DNA of 64,000 nucleotides, taken from positions 88,109,556-88,173,555 of the forward strand of contig CM049310.1 of assembly GCA_026874595.1 (NCBI GenBank), in the 5' to 3' direction. The notes beneath the pieces were generated by a model that worked only from the letters and a program-made list of their open reading frames with translations, was not told the origin of the DNA and did no database searches. The DNA is from Sipunculus nudus (lineage: Eukaryota > Annelida > Sipuncula > Golfingiida > Sipunculidae). This document shows positions 35,980-47,060 of this stretch, one piece after another. Numbering within the stretch: position 1 is the stretch's first letter; every line of letters starts with the position of its first letter. The position numbers and the translations under genes were made by a program.

Positions 35980-38237
35980 TATATTATACATAACTATGTC
36001 ATGCAGCTTTCGATAAAATTTTGTTATTTGGATTCATAGTCTCTCAAATTTCGACATGTTAATTAACATATGTTGAATGTTTAAAAACCAAGTATTTAGC
36101 TTTAATATGAATAGTCCTGTGTCAAACATGTATACAGATTGCTGTTTAGGTTATTATCACTGTGTCAATAAATTCAGATTGAATATATACATAAGTTATC
36201 ATGGTTGGAAGCTGAACTCTTTACTTTTCATATAACTTTGAAGTATTACTATATGGAGCTTTCTGCATGGATTTCCGGTTTCATATATGCACGAAGCGGA
36301 GAGGAACCCGTCGGGGAATAGGGACAATACGCACCCCCCACCTCCTTATGGCGGAAATTTTCATTCCTTAGAATGCATATTTATATTTCTCACAATATCA
36401 TCATCGCCATACGATGACGCATAGATAAGAAAAAAAGAGTATTTGAAACCTTACATGCAGAAAGCCTTACATACATGAAATAATGGATCGTGTATACGGG
36501 GACAAAGTGCCTCAATATCATACATCTATCTTTCTCACTTGGCCCTAGTCAGGGCTTCCCATACGAAAAAAAATTTGAAGAGATTTTGGCGCGTCAAATA
36601 GAAATTAGGGGCGTCCCAATGGGAAGTGATCTGTCTCAATCGTGAAAACTTAGTGAAAATGTATTTTTTATTTAACGTCATTTTTTGTATCAATATATGT
36701 TGAGATATTGTATTATTATATGATTATACTCAATAATAGTAAAATCTATAGGGCCAGTTGTGAGCACAATTGACTATTTTTTAAGGTATAGTCGTCAGTG
36801 GTCAGTGAATGCTGAAATTAAAAGCCAAATGTGGTTTTCTTTAGGTTCCAACAACCAGAAATATCAAGCGTCTGGTTTTTTTACCCCAAGTATCGAGCGT
36901 TCAAGTGAGATTTCTTACGTCACAGACTCTTAACGCGGCGTTCATGAAAGCCCTGCCCCAATCCATGGAACATACTACCTCATACTACCTGCTTGTTTTG
37001 TAGTAATAATTTGACTTTGAGACGTCTGTTTGCAGACATTCGCGTATCTTATCATAGCGTGCCTTACATACGCGATAAGATGCCCCTTTTATTTACAATC
37101 AGACTTGAGCAAAGGCTTTTATCATGATTAAGAATAATTAGAGAGATATCCCCGAGGTCTGCATATATATGGAAGAATAGGAGATTTTATATTATGATAT
37201 ATTATAACGTTTCCTCGGTTCTATTTTACTTGGAGTTCTTTCACAAACAACCCTATCCATGCACCGTTGTTACATGCAAATCTACGTCAATTAAAAATTT
37301 ATGTTGTATTGTTCTTGTTTATATCTGCCGCGAGGAGGTAAGGATTCCATTCGTGTTAGTTAGTTGGTTTGATTATTGGTCGGTTTATATTCTTGCTAAC
37401 TGGCACGATTACGCATACACTACTGATTTCGACAAAACTTTGTAATGGGATTGGAAGTGTGCAGGCATTCTAGTGTTCCCGTTAATTTTATATGGGGCTT
37501 CAAATAAACAGGCAGAGGTTTGCGCTTTATTTTGCCTCTTCTTTACTCTTCTTAAAATATTCCACAAAAAGTGTTGAACTTCACATGTGATGTATAAGAG
37601 ACATCCTGTTTGCGTATGTATTATCGCTCGTTTTTATTATAGGATTAATGTAGTGATTCTCAAGTTATTTGATTTAATAAATGTAGCCGCTACAATTACA
37701 GACGTTGGAACAGAACCGCAGTTTACATATATTACAAGTATATTGTAAGCCACTGTTTAACCAAATCCTTCCGATGTTTATATTTCCCATAGCCAGGAGG
37801 ATATACTTTCATCCACGTTCGTGTGTCCCTGTTCTTGTTTGTATTGGTTCACAACATAACTCAGGCAATCCTGAACATGAGCTATTTAATATTTCAGGGC
37901 TTTTCGGGAATGGGGCTAGGTAGAATCGCTAAGATTTTGGCGCGGATCCGGCACATGATCCATGCAGATGCAGGAACGCCATTAAACGAATATTCACAAA
38001 TGTACAGTCTCTTATGCACGAAAGAACTTGGGGATATTGGGCGAATAATACAATGCAATCCTGGTTTTGGGAGCATCCCAAATTAGAGCCCCCCATTGCT
38101 TGCATTCCTAAGAATACACATTTAAATATTTTTAAATCTGCACTGAGAGAAGACTTTATTTACGTACCAAGTGCTTTCATGTAATCATCAAAGTTTTCTA
38201 AAGTGTCGGACTTCCATACTCCCGGGATCTGCTCCAT
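33873..38237 (-). CDS. FABP-D, fatty-acid-binding protein
   Basis: Intact four-exon FABP gene on the minus strand: 38168-38237, 35687-35859, 34949-35050 and 33873-33926 (70, 173, 102 and 54 bp; 132 aa). The start is chosen for its strong context (GCCACCATGG) and signature MEQIPGVWKS..ENFDDYMKALG. Exon 2 has NIVLRKAGAMSTT, WKYKIAFKSGELNFKIGEE and DETTPDGRKVK. Exon 3 has TVEGDALVQVQRGKP. Exon 4 reads ICTARDVVCKRTYKR then IG and TAA, keeping the Arg-x-Tyr ligand motif. Junctions: GTACGT and GTAAGT donors, ATTTACAG, GACCCACAG and TATTTCAG acceptors. Exon 3 is two codons shorter than in A-C. A minus-strand AATAAA at 33787-33792 lies about 80 bp past the stop. An acceptor 114 bp upstream of the ATG (TTGATACAG at about 38350) implies a separate 5' non-coding exon. 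Confidence 0.92.
34460..34575. repeat. AT-rich imperfect palindrome
   Basis: Runs of TATATATTATATATATCATATATATAAA and ATAATATATTATATATA that are mutually self-complementary, in intron 3 of FABP-D. They could fold into AT-rich hairpins. Confidence 0.8.
35586..35640. repeat. AT/CA microsatellite
   Basis: About 47 bp of (TA)n followed by ACACACACA, 45 bp from the exon 2 donor of FABP-D. Confidence 0.95.
35927..35973. repeat. AT microsatellite
   Basis: About 45 bp of pure (TA)n in intron 1 of FABP-D. The remainder of this intron (35974-38167) has no exon; it holds the R2 copies at 36270-36390 and 37785-38125. Confidence 0.95.
36270..36390. repeat. Dispersed repeat R2, end fragment
   Basis: Ends TATGGCGGAAATTTTCATTCC followed by TTAGAATGCATATTTAT, matching the 3' end motif of the other R2 copies. 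Only the end is recognisable. Confidence 0.5.
37785..38125. repeat. Dispersed repeat R2, copy 3
   Basis: Full-length-looking copy: CATAGCCAGGAGGATATACT, TTCATCCACGTTCGTGTGT, GGTTCACAACATAACTCAGG, AATATTTCAGGGCTTTTCGG, GAATGGGGCTAGGTAGAATC, GATTTTGGCGCGGATCCGGC, AATATTCACAAATGTACAG, TCTTATGCACGAA and TTGCATTCCTAAGAATAC. It ends only 43 bp from exon 1 of FABP-D. The 87-residue plus frame across it is not a gene. Confidence 0.75.
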
Positions 38238-38429
38238 GGTGGCTTGTTGTGTTTCCGTCCTTCTGTCTGTGGATCTGTCGGGAGTTCTCTTGACCTCGGC
38301 CTTTGATACCTGGCTCACTATCTGTCCGTTATCTATATGATATACAACCTGTATCAACAGAACGGTGCCCGGACATACACATGATACCCGGTAATTGATA
38401 TATGTAGATAACGGTATAAAACATGTTCT

Positions 38430-38640
38430 TAATTAAAGGGGCCTATTGACATACCAGCTATTTTAATTATACATAAAATATAATGTTTTCTTCCTAACAT
38501 TTTACGGTATCTCTCAATATTTTGTCCTAAAACCGTTTGCTTACTGCTGTACACAAGTAGAAAAGCTTGCACCAGGCACGATGTGGCGCAAAACTTGAGC
38601 ATAGCGCGCACGCCACCTGGAGGCCGTACCGCGCAACTTC
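38430..38640. repeat. Dispersed repeat R1-like fragment
   Basis: Begins TTAAAGGGGCCTATTGACAT and carries CTAAAACCGTTTGCTTACTG, CTGTACACAA and CACGCCACCTGGAGGCCGTA. The same order of blocks is at 46850-47060, so these two are closest to each other. The stretch lies just upstream of FABP-D. Confidence 0.6.
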
Positions 38641-38796
38641 ACAAATCAAGAATGTTTAAGCCTTCAACCAGTGTTTCTACCTTCTTTATTCTATTATGTT
38701 TCCTTTCATATGAGAAATATTGGTATTGCAAATGAGTGTGAACGTTTAACCTGCTAGGTTATAATCGAACGCGAATTATACAATATTGTTTCATTC

Positions 38797-38798
<2 letters not shown>

Positions 38799-38878
<80 letters not shown>

Positions 38879-38880
38879 TA
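38799..38880. repeat. AT and TAA microsatellites
   Basis: About 48 bp of (TA)n directly joined to about 34 bp of (TAA)n. Confidence 0.95.
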
Positions 38881-39245
38881 TAATAATGATCCTCAAAACA
38901 AATCAACAAAATCTGTTCAAAACTTTTGCGTAAATTTGCTGACAGACAGACCGAGGGCAAATTATGTTACCTCTCGCCACTTGGCAGAGGAATAATTATT
39001 AAAAAAAACTAGAGACGTGCAATTGTCTATTGATCGCGGGACCACGCCGGCAAACTAAGCCATTATTACAGAATATGCTATATACTGCGCGACTTTTAAA
39101 ATAAGGTCAAGGTCAGTAATAAATATCAGGTGTAACTATATCAGGAATATCAGAACTATTACCCTGACTAATCAACCCAAATAAGGAATAAATATAAACC
39201 GGTGAACTAGCTTTTAAAGTAACTAAATTTTTTAACTTACCTCAT

Positions 39246-39345
39246 TCTGAACTGAATGTCAAGCTCTCCCACAGACCATGACTGCTGAACCCCGTGCATA
39301 CGTTACAATACCCGTGACTCCTCCACTGTGTGTATTATATGATAC
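39246..39345 (-). promoter_or_regulatory. Possible promoter and 5' exon of FABP-D
   Basis: On the minus strand a TATAATAC motif (about 39330-39338) is followed by a stretch ending in TTCAGAATGAG|GTAAGT, a strong donor at about 39240-39245. Together with the acceptor 114 bp upstream of the FABP-D ATG this could be its non-coding first exon. There is no direct support, so this is inference. Confidence 0.25.
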
Positions 39346-40445
39346 CTGACCGGGCATTCGGTGCATTCTGGGAATTCTTGGATCCGTGAACCTACACCGC
39401 CTAAATGTGGCTTTGGATCGACGCACATCACGCCATTTTTTTTCACTGATGTTTTGATAGTTTGTTACATTGAAACACTTACGTGTACAAGGAACCGTAA
39501 TTCCTGGTTCATACTGAAAATGTATAACGTGTAATTGCTGAAATATCTTCAATACACCGGTTGTAGACTTAAACAGTGGTCACCAAGGCCTATGCAATGG
39601 GTTATAGACGGTACAATCTGAACTTTTTCAGAACTGATTGTGTAAATTTACATACATGCAGACAAAGCAGGGTTAAATCATAATACTTCAGAGAAAATAT
39701 TGTTTTATGACTCTGAACTCGGTAAAGAGGCAAATAAATGCCTAATGTACAAGTATGTATGTGTTCACGGGATTGTCCAAATTCATTCCTGTTATACAAG
39801 TATGGAGTCTTATATATGCAATATCAAAAAGTTACAATTTATCAAATACGGCAAATTGAATAGTACTCAGATCTTGAATATAAAAAAAGTAAATTGTTCG
39901 AATAAATTATACATTTGTAAAAGATATACTTTTTAAAGGAAAAGTGGGACATGTTTGTATCCTAACGACAAAATGTCTCTCGGAGTCTCGGACTGTATTT
40001 TAGCTAACCACAGGATGCACAACATGATGAAGCCTTATAGATGATTCATTTTTGATGTAACTCCATTTATTCAGCGTTCAAGGTATGGCTGCATAGATAT
40101 GGAAACGGTTTATCGAAAGATCAAATATGTTTGTAAAAGAACACCTTTAATTCCTGATATCGAGGCAGAAAGTATAACAGTATACCTGTCGGAGACCCTC
40201 AAGCTGTCTCGTCTATTTTAAATCTAGCATTTAGCGTAACAGTTAAAGGCGCTTTCATGGATAATATCATTCATGATATCACGTGCCGATATCTATATAG
40301 ACATACACATGAACATGTCTGCAGAGTGTAAATAGTTATTTTATCAGTATATACTGCCATGGTTTTTTCTGAGCACTATACATGCTATTAATCAATTCAA
40401 AGTCACGTGATCTGAGTACCTGAAAAAGTGTACGCGAGTTTCGAT
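39346..40445. other. Intergenic DNA between FABP and NAT loci
   Basis: No recognisable gene. The 97-residue minus frame at 39259-39552 and the 78-residue plus frame at 39700-39936 show no domain or splice pattern that would support a gene. Confidence 0.5.
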
Positions 40446-43400
40446 TCATTCGTAACTCTTTGACCGTTTTTCCCGTAGTTTCCACCAGTTTTCTACCGCA
40501 CCAGATACTACATTTGACGAAATTTCTGGAAAATACTCGCCTAGGGCAGAAATAATATCACCAGGTGTCGCTAGTTGTGTAGGCTGTAATACCCCATCAG
40601 CGTCTTCTAAAAGCAATGTGTCATTTTTTACCGCGACACATCGATTATCAAAGAATCTGACACAATGTAAATTCTTGAGAAATGGCCCGCGACTTCCCGT
40701 GACGTATATTGACGTCATACTTTGCATGAAATAATCAAGGTCAACGGGGTCAAGGTTAAACCAGTATTCGTCTGACCAATCAGATTTTGTACCTGATGAC
40801 CCTTCTTCCCTTTCTCTCCTGACGCTTCGTGTTTTCCGCAGGTAGGACCCATTTTCCAATTTTACATACTTGTAGAACTGAAATGATTCCTGAAGCGTTT
40901 CAGATTCTTTCTCAAAGTCTAAAGGGATTGCTTGGAAACAAGGGGATCCGAATCCCACTTCGACGAGGTAATGGTCACCCTTAGTAACCACGTGACGTAA
41001 CATGGTCACCATGTGATCATTTGCACCAGGAACGTAGACTGAAGCTACCACAGCCTCTGTGTGGTAATCCAAGGCTTTCAGAAGACAAAACATAAAAGAG
41101 TTCAGTGTCCAGCATAAACCTCCTGATCCGTCCAATACAAAATCCTGTAAAATATATATCATGCATGAATCAAACTGCAGCAATGTAAAAAATGCAGTCA
41201 TGGTATATTTTAACGTGCAATTAACCCCTATTTGTGCATTCATAAATGGAAAAATGCAGTTGTGATCCAAAATTTGTGAAATTCTAGTCACAGACTGTTT
41301 TTGTTCTAGTCACAGACTATTTGGTTCTAGTCACAGGCTGTTTTGTTATTGTCCCAGACTAGTTTGTTCTAGTCACAGACTGAAAACCACGTTAATGCCA
41401 ACGAGTAAATAATAAAATTTTATTTGGTCACTCTATGAGTACAGGTACGAGTTTGCAATCATTCTGTTATATTCCCGAAATAAACATATATAATTTGTCA
41501 TATTTTAATTCATAACTCAGTTATAATATTTAGGCCCATTGAGTCTTATTTTATGCTGAGTGAGGGACATTATACAAATTTGAGCAGTTTTAAAATTTTC
41601 CTAAATTATTTCCTGAATGGAACAGATGAAAACATGATATGGGGCGAAGGTACATTGATACAAGGGCATCTTTTTGCATTTGCATTTGAATTAAAGGAAG
41701 AACATACGTATAGGAGGTCCTCGTAGTATTGATTCTGGGTTACTTGGCGGAGGTGTTTGTTTTTGACACCACTAAAGAAAGTTACAAACAGATTTGATGA
41801 AATTTTAGGGTAGGGATGACACCCAAGGAACAGACAATCAAATTCTAGAAGTAACTCTTTTTTTGTTGGTAGATATTTGAAATGTATGATAAAAAGACCA
41901 GGTTTAAACACCATATTCAAGAATGCGCCTGTATCATATAGGAGCACATGGTCAGTCTAGAAGTTCACAATACAGTAGAACGCCTGTATTACGGTCACCG
42001 TCGGGACTGGAAGAAAGTGGCCTTAATACAGGAGTGGCCGTTACACAGGACTTGACCAGGATAGGGGGTTAAAATGTAACACGAAACCAAGTTCAAATCT
42101 TTATTACAATCAACAAAATAAACGTATATACAGAGTATTAGTATAACTACTGTTATCAATAAAAAATAAAATATTTCTGCTAGCTGTCGGCTGCTTTTCC
42201 CGTCACTCTTCCTGATCAGATCTACCTTTTCTTTGAGAGCAAGTTCATGTCTTTTCTTGGTCGCCATAATGGTCAAAGTGATTGGGACAGAGTATGCGTA
42301 ACATTTTATACATGTAACAATATTTATTTTGCATTCATAATTATTCATGTATGAGTAAATTTGCGATGTTTGCCGCACTTTTTTTTCGTTGGATGTACGT
42401 GTTCACAAGGATATTAAAGAAAGTTTAAAGATGCACAGTTAGCCTAACGTTTTTTCTTATGACATAATCATTGGGACCCACTGGTTGTCATTCGTTATTT
42501 AAATGACAAACATTCTGATTAAGATCCGGCTCGCTCGACTGATTCCCAAACATGCACGCAGGTTGGAACATATGCCTTACTATTGTGCATACTAATTAGG
42601 CTGAGTGGGGTAGTACGACGCTGGCTACGATTCAAACAACTCACTCACGGTCGAGTGGTTACCTTTATTCAGGCACTCATTAACAGACAGGAATATGTGA
42701 GAGGGGACACTTGAGTAATGATATTGAGGTCAGAAGTGGCCGCTCGATTTGTTGAGCCCATGTCACGGAGTCACTGCCCCATACCGTAACTGAGGCGTTT
42801 CCCGGCCTGCGGGACCGAGAGACCTGGACGTAATACGGAATAGAGGAGTGACCGTAATTGACAACAAAATGATTATGAACTATAACGGTCGAAATTCGAG
42901 ACCGGAAAATCTGACCATTATAAACGTATTAACCGTTATTGAGGCGTGGCCGTTAGCAGGCGTTCTACTCTACTGGATGTGGCCATGCACGCGCCTATCT
43001 TTGAATGAAGAGTGTGAATCTATGTATGATGAAACTGGCTCATTTTATTTTGGTTTATATTTCATATATAACTGATCACTTGTTCGATATTCCATCACAC
43101 GGTGGCATTTGGATGCACTTTACCAAAACACAGGCAAGTATGGTTGATATTGCTTACAAGAAAATACTGAATGTAGCCACATGAATAAGAAATCCAAAAC
43201 ATTATCCTCTATAAATAATTTATCTCTTTTTTGGTCAAGTGATGGCACTTCCGCCAGCAACTTTCCTTAACAAGACATGCACGGATTTTCATGAAAATTT
43301 CAAATGTGTTGGAGCGTTAGGATCAACCCCCCCCCCCCCCCGAAAAAAAGAGTCCTATAAGACATCATCATCGTGTGGATTCGGAAGGCCAACAATCACA

Positions 43401-44118
43401 TAATATTCACTTCAGACCCCACAAAGTCTATGTCATATAGCCATTAGGCCAGGGGATAATAACCCCCCCCCCTTTCCCATTTATTTGATTTTTATGTATA
43501 TTAAGCATTATCTCAAATAAAATTGACAGTCTCGGTGAAACATTTTTAAATCTGTGGCTTTGACATGTTGTCAAAATGCTTGTTTTGGACTGCTTCGAGG
43601 GGTAGTTTAGGATTCACTGCATTCGGGACAGGACTTTGGAAATAAAGGATATACAAGTACCACAGTTTCTTGAACTTGTCTCATTGTAGAAACAACACAC
43701 CCTTCAGGTAAAAAAGGTAAATATCAGAATTTATTTTTAAAGTTGTCCAACGATTCCTTTACTTAAGGGCTTTTACCGATGTTATTAAGAGACTGTGATC
43801 CAATGAATACATTGGTCAACCATAACAGACACTTTCTTTGTAGCATACAGGATGTTTAGGATCCCAGCGAAGGTATATTTATGGGATTTCTGACAAATAT
43901 TTAAAATATATACTCACAATGTTTTCCTCGACGGTAGGAACTTTCCTCTCCTCCTCTCTGAGACTCATCAAGTGGAGGTTCTGGAACGGAACTTTATTAT
44001 GAAACTTCCGGATAATCTCGTTCGCCAGACCCAGCGCGTCATTCTCTAGACGACGCTCAACATCCTTCACCCCAAGTGATGACGTCACGTAATCCAGAGC
44101 TCGTTCTGTCGACAACAT
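40446..44118 (-). CDS. Arylamine N-acetyltransferase-like enzyme
   Basis: Two coding exons on the minus strand, 43918-44118 and 40446-41144 (201 and 699 bp; 299 aa, the usual NAT length). NATs move an acetyl group from acetyl-CoA to arylamines through a Cys-His-Asp triad in the cytosol. Seen here: an N-terminal helical part (residues 1-67) with VPFQNLHLMSL; the active-site Cys78 in SGGLCWTLNSF; the candidate His111 in NDHMVTML; and then YLVEVGFG, where the usual third-triad Asp is Glu129. The first residue of the RGGxC motif is Ser instead of Arg. The C-terminal part has the FNL and late NDTLLL patterns. Donor ATT|GTGAGT and acceptor TTTTACAG|GAT join in phase 0. The intron is 2.8 kb and holds a pogo-like element. 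With both changes at the active site, substrate and rate may differ from classic NATs; it could have another acyl substrate. Three dead copies lie to the right. Confidence 0.85.
41283..41383. repeat. Short tandem repeat, about 23 bp, 4 copies
   Basis: Four imperfect copies of TTGTTCTAGTCACAGACTGTT in the intron of the NAT gene, starting 140 bp from the exon 2 acceptor. Confidence 0.85.
41973..42970. mobile_element. pogo/Tigger-like element, internally deleted
   Basis: 998-bp element flanked by TA on both sides (41971-41972 and 42971-42972), the target duplication of Tc1/mariner/pogo elements. The left end is CAGTAGAACGCCTGTATTACGG and the right end in reverse complement is GAGTAGAACGCCTGCTAACGG. 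Inside, on the minus strand from an ATG at 42266, is MATKKRHELALKEKVDLIRK followed by SDGKSSRQLAEIF. This is the CENP-B/pipsqueak-type DNA-binding helix that opens pogo and Tigger transposases; the rest of the transposase is missing. Non-autonomous and dead. Confidence 0.85.
42160..42266 (-). pseudogene. pogo-type transposase, N-terminal fragment
   Basis: About 33 residues of the helix-turn-helix N-terminus (KEKVDLIRK..GKSSRQLAEIF) before the reading runs into AT-rich filler. Normal Tigger transposases are about 500-650 aa and have a DDE core that is absent here. Confidence 0.8.
42973..43878. other. NAT intron, right part
   Basis: No exon is seen. It holds an R2-like phrase near 43240-43300 (ACTTCCGCCAGCAACTTTCC, GATTTTCATGAAAATTTC) and two poly-C runs (43326-43340 and 43466-43474). 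Confidence 0.5.
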
Positions 44119-45420
44119 GTTTGCCCGTGTATCTAGTTAAATTCCTTAAGGTATTAAAAATAAAAGTAAGAAAATTGACCCTATACATATAATAAACATC
44201 AGGCGTTACTACAGAACTATAGTTTTGAGATTGGTATTTCTGACTCCATCCAAAAACACGTACCTAGAGGCCCGGGATAATGGCAAGTATGAATTAAAAA
44301 GTAAATTCATACGTATGAAGATTCTGTGGTTAGCAAGTTAATAAAATATCACCATTATCCTTTTATCTTTTTCATTCAGGAGAGTAGTTCAGCAGATAGT
44401 AAATTAGCAAGTAGGCCTACATTTATCATATATAGCAGTTGACACTTTTGTACTAACATGGACGGGCTTTGGGTCTGCTAGCTGGGTCAATACCGCTACC
44501 AAAGCCCTTTGATATACAAATTCTGCCATGGATGGCTAGTCTCATGACCCGTCAACTGACTGACAATTGTGTGAATTTTTTTCCACGTTACATTAATCTT
44601 AATGAGAGTTTACACGATCCATTATTATAAAAAGATTCAAACCTCATAGTTAATCAACGTTAGTATAGTTGTTCGAACGAAAGTTCTGGCACTGGCCATG
44701 GAGTGTGCAACTCACCTGATATACTGGACACTGATGACGGGACACAAAGCACCCACCCTTTGTACCTGACTTCTCTGGATGTTATAATGAAGGTACGGTG
44801 GCTACAACTCCAGTCACACAGGGGAAAACTACCCATCTATTAAGGCCATACAAAATAGTTCTTCGGACCCTTGGGACAAAAAAATATGGCGCGAGACGGC
44901 GATTTTTTTCTCTTTCTTTCTTTACCGGTCGAGACACAGTGCGTGGAATGTTTCCAGCTTACCTTGAAAATACATAAAATGCTTTAAACCTTTTTTCTTA
45001 TATTTTTTGTTGTTGGAGGTTACCACCTAATTTTTTAATGCTAGTGATACCTCTCCTTACGGGCACCTCTGTACCAAGGGCACCTATTTACGGCCACTTA
45101 CGGACAGTCCCTTGAATATTCACTATTTATTATCTTATATTTATTTTCTCAATTGCGGGCACCTCTCTGCTCTGAATCAAAGGCAGTTATCGAGATACGG
45201 AGTTGCCAAATCACCTCTGTATGGCGCGCAGACCGGCAGGAAATCGTAGGGAAAACGCGGATGACTATACATTTTTTTTATCTTTAGCGGCCGGCCGATC
45301 GACCGTTTGAAGCTCGACTGTGCATGTGCGTGGCCATTAAACGTCCGGAGATGCTTCAGTGATTGCTGCGAGGGGTGTTAGGGGTGAGCCGTTGGGGTAT
45401 TTGGTGTGCAAATTTCGTGC
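44119..45420. other. Intergenic DNA upstream of NAT
   Basis: No gene recognised. A small hairpin (GGGCTTTGG at 44466 with CCAAAGCCC at 44498) lies about 350 bp upstream of the NAT start. Confidence 0.45.
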
Positions 45421-45589
45421 GTATTGGCCTTCTTTGAGACTACGTTTGTTTTCTTGGGTCATCATTAGTTTCTCTGTATTGTCAACGACAGGGACGACGG
45501 TCCATGCACCTGATGGCTCAGCATGGCGGCTCTAAAGTAGGCTACTCAACTGCGTCGCTTCTAGTCGAAGAAGAAACAGCAAGAACTCT

Positions 45590-46060
45590 AAGACCACATG
45601 CTTATAGCCATGACAACTCGACTCAGTAGGAAATGGTTATTGGGCTGGTTAGCCTACTTCAGTCGTGATACAAGCAATATCGAGGAACGCATCGCAGTCT
45701 ATAATCTTAACATTATGCTACGAATGATGAATTAACTGACAACCCAAAATGAAACCCCGTCTCTATGGAAACGAGTCACTTTCTGTATCGCGTACAAGTT
45801 GACTGCGTCCAGTAACCCGTGCGAGCCATGCCTGTATTTATGCGGAAAAACGAAAGTTTTCTCGCTCACGTTTGGTGTTGTAAGAAAGTACTCTAAAAAT
45901 GTTAATGGTTAGTCTGGTTTATTTCGATTGAAAGTGTAGCTTTAGGCCATGAGGCGTTGTCAAAAATGACGAAAAAATTTGTATCCTCGTGGGGCTTTAT
46001 AATGCGTTCCTCAGACCTAGGTGTAAAGGCACTCTGACAGCCAGTAATCTGCCAGAGGGT
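45590..46060 (-). repeat. Dispersed repeat R4, reverse copy
   Basis: Reverse complement of 22320-22890 with moderate divergence. Shared blocks read on this strand include TAGCCATGACAACTCGACTC, GTGATACAAGCAATATCGAGG, CCCCGTCTCTATGG, ATGAGGCGTTGTCAAAAATG and ATGCGTTCCTCAGACCTAGG. Non-coding. Confidence 0.75.
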
Positions 46061-46072
46061 TGATATTGGGCA

Positions 46073-46336
46073 AGTACCAACCGCTTCGCTAGCAAAGCAA
46101 ACTTCACTAGCGAGACAGTTCGGTCCGCTTTTATGTCACCCCGTAACACGTACATCCCCTCTTAAGAGCGTACTGCTATCAGAACAAGACTAATTATCCC
46201 AGGATTCACACTTTTGTGAGCTTATTCCCTGGGCCACAAGGTTAACCGTCTTCCCGGACGAGTACCAACCGCTTCGCTAGCGAAGCAAGCTTCACTAGCG
46301 AGACAGTTCGGTCCGCTTTTATGTCACCCCGTAACA
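46073..46336. repeat. Direct repeats of about 76 bp with palindromic core
   Basis: Two near-identical copies (about 46074-46150 and 46260-46336) of AGTACCAACCGCTTCGCTAG through GTTCGGTCCGCTTTTATGTC to ACCCCGTAACA, separated by about 110 bp, giving a period of about 186 bp. Each holds the near-palindrome GCTTCGCTAGCGAAGC followed by TTCACTAGCGA. This could be a two-copy satellite or short terminal direct repeats of a small element. Confidence 0.85.
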
Positions 46337-46491
46337 ATAGTTAATTAACTTAAATAAATATGTTTAGCAGTTGTTTTTTTTCCTCATTTTGATATTAAAT
46401 TTACACATTTTATTAATCAAACCAAAAAGTGCTATTTTCTATTTTCTTTTTCATACATAACTTACTTAAATTTTACGAGTAGAATGTAGTT

Positions 46492-46493
<2 letters not shown>

Positions 46494-46545
<52 letters not shown>
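46494..46545. repeat. AT microsatellite
   Basis: About 50 bp of pure (TA)n. Confidence 0.95.
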
Positions 46546-46549
<4 letters not shown>

Positions 46550-46849
46550 TATTTAAAAAAAGGGTGTTATTTTCTTGTGTTGATGCCATTCAGTGCAAGC
46601 CTTTAGACTGAAAGTAAGAAGGTCCCGGATTTCATAACCTCCCTACCACAGGCACCTCTGGATTGTGGGCAAAAATATTCCGGTCTCATCTCTCGACCAA
46701 AAAGGCGAGCATAGTATATGGATCATGAGCGGCTTCCTGAGTGTGTACTGGAATTTGAAATTTGTTTATTTCCCTTTTCCGTGCTGAAAATGTGACACCA
46801 TTAAATATTCGTTTGCCTGCTTATCAATAACCATCTTCAAAGCCGAGAG

Positions 46850-47060
46850 TGTTAAAGGGACCTATTCACATATCAAATATTTTAAATATACACTCAGTAT
46901 TTCGTTCTAAAACCATTTTCTTTCTCCTGTACACAAAAACAAATAAATGTTTTGCGATGAGTGGCCTAAATAAAAAAAACATAAGGAGCACGCCACCCGG
47001 TTACCGCACATAACAATTTCACAATTCAAGATTTACCAAACTTCCAAATGGTATTTCTTC
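46850..47060. repeat. Dispersed repeat R1-like fragment
   Basis: TTAAAGGGACCTATTCACAT, TTCTAAAACCATTTTCTTTC, CTGTACACAAA, GCACGCCACCCGG and CAATTCAAGATTTACC occur in the same order as at 38430-38640. Confidence 0.6.

Noticed and set aside
46073-46336. Solo LTRs of a retrovirus-like element
   Set aside because: The repeats are only 76 bp, lack TG..CA ends and a polyadenylation signal, and enclose only 110 bp.
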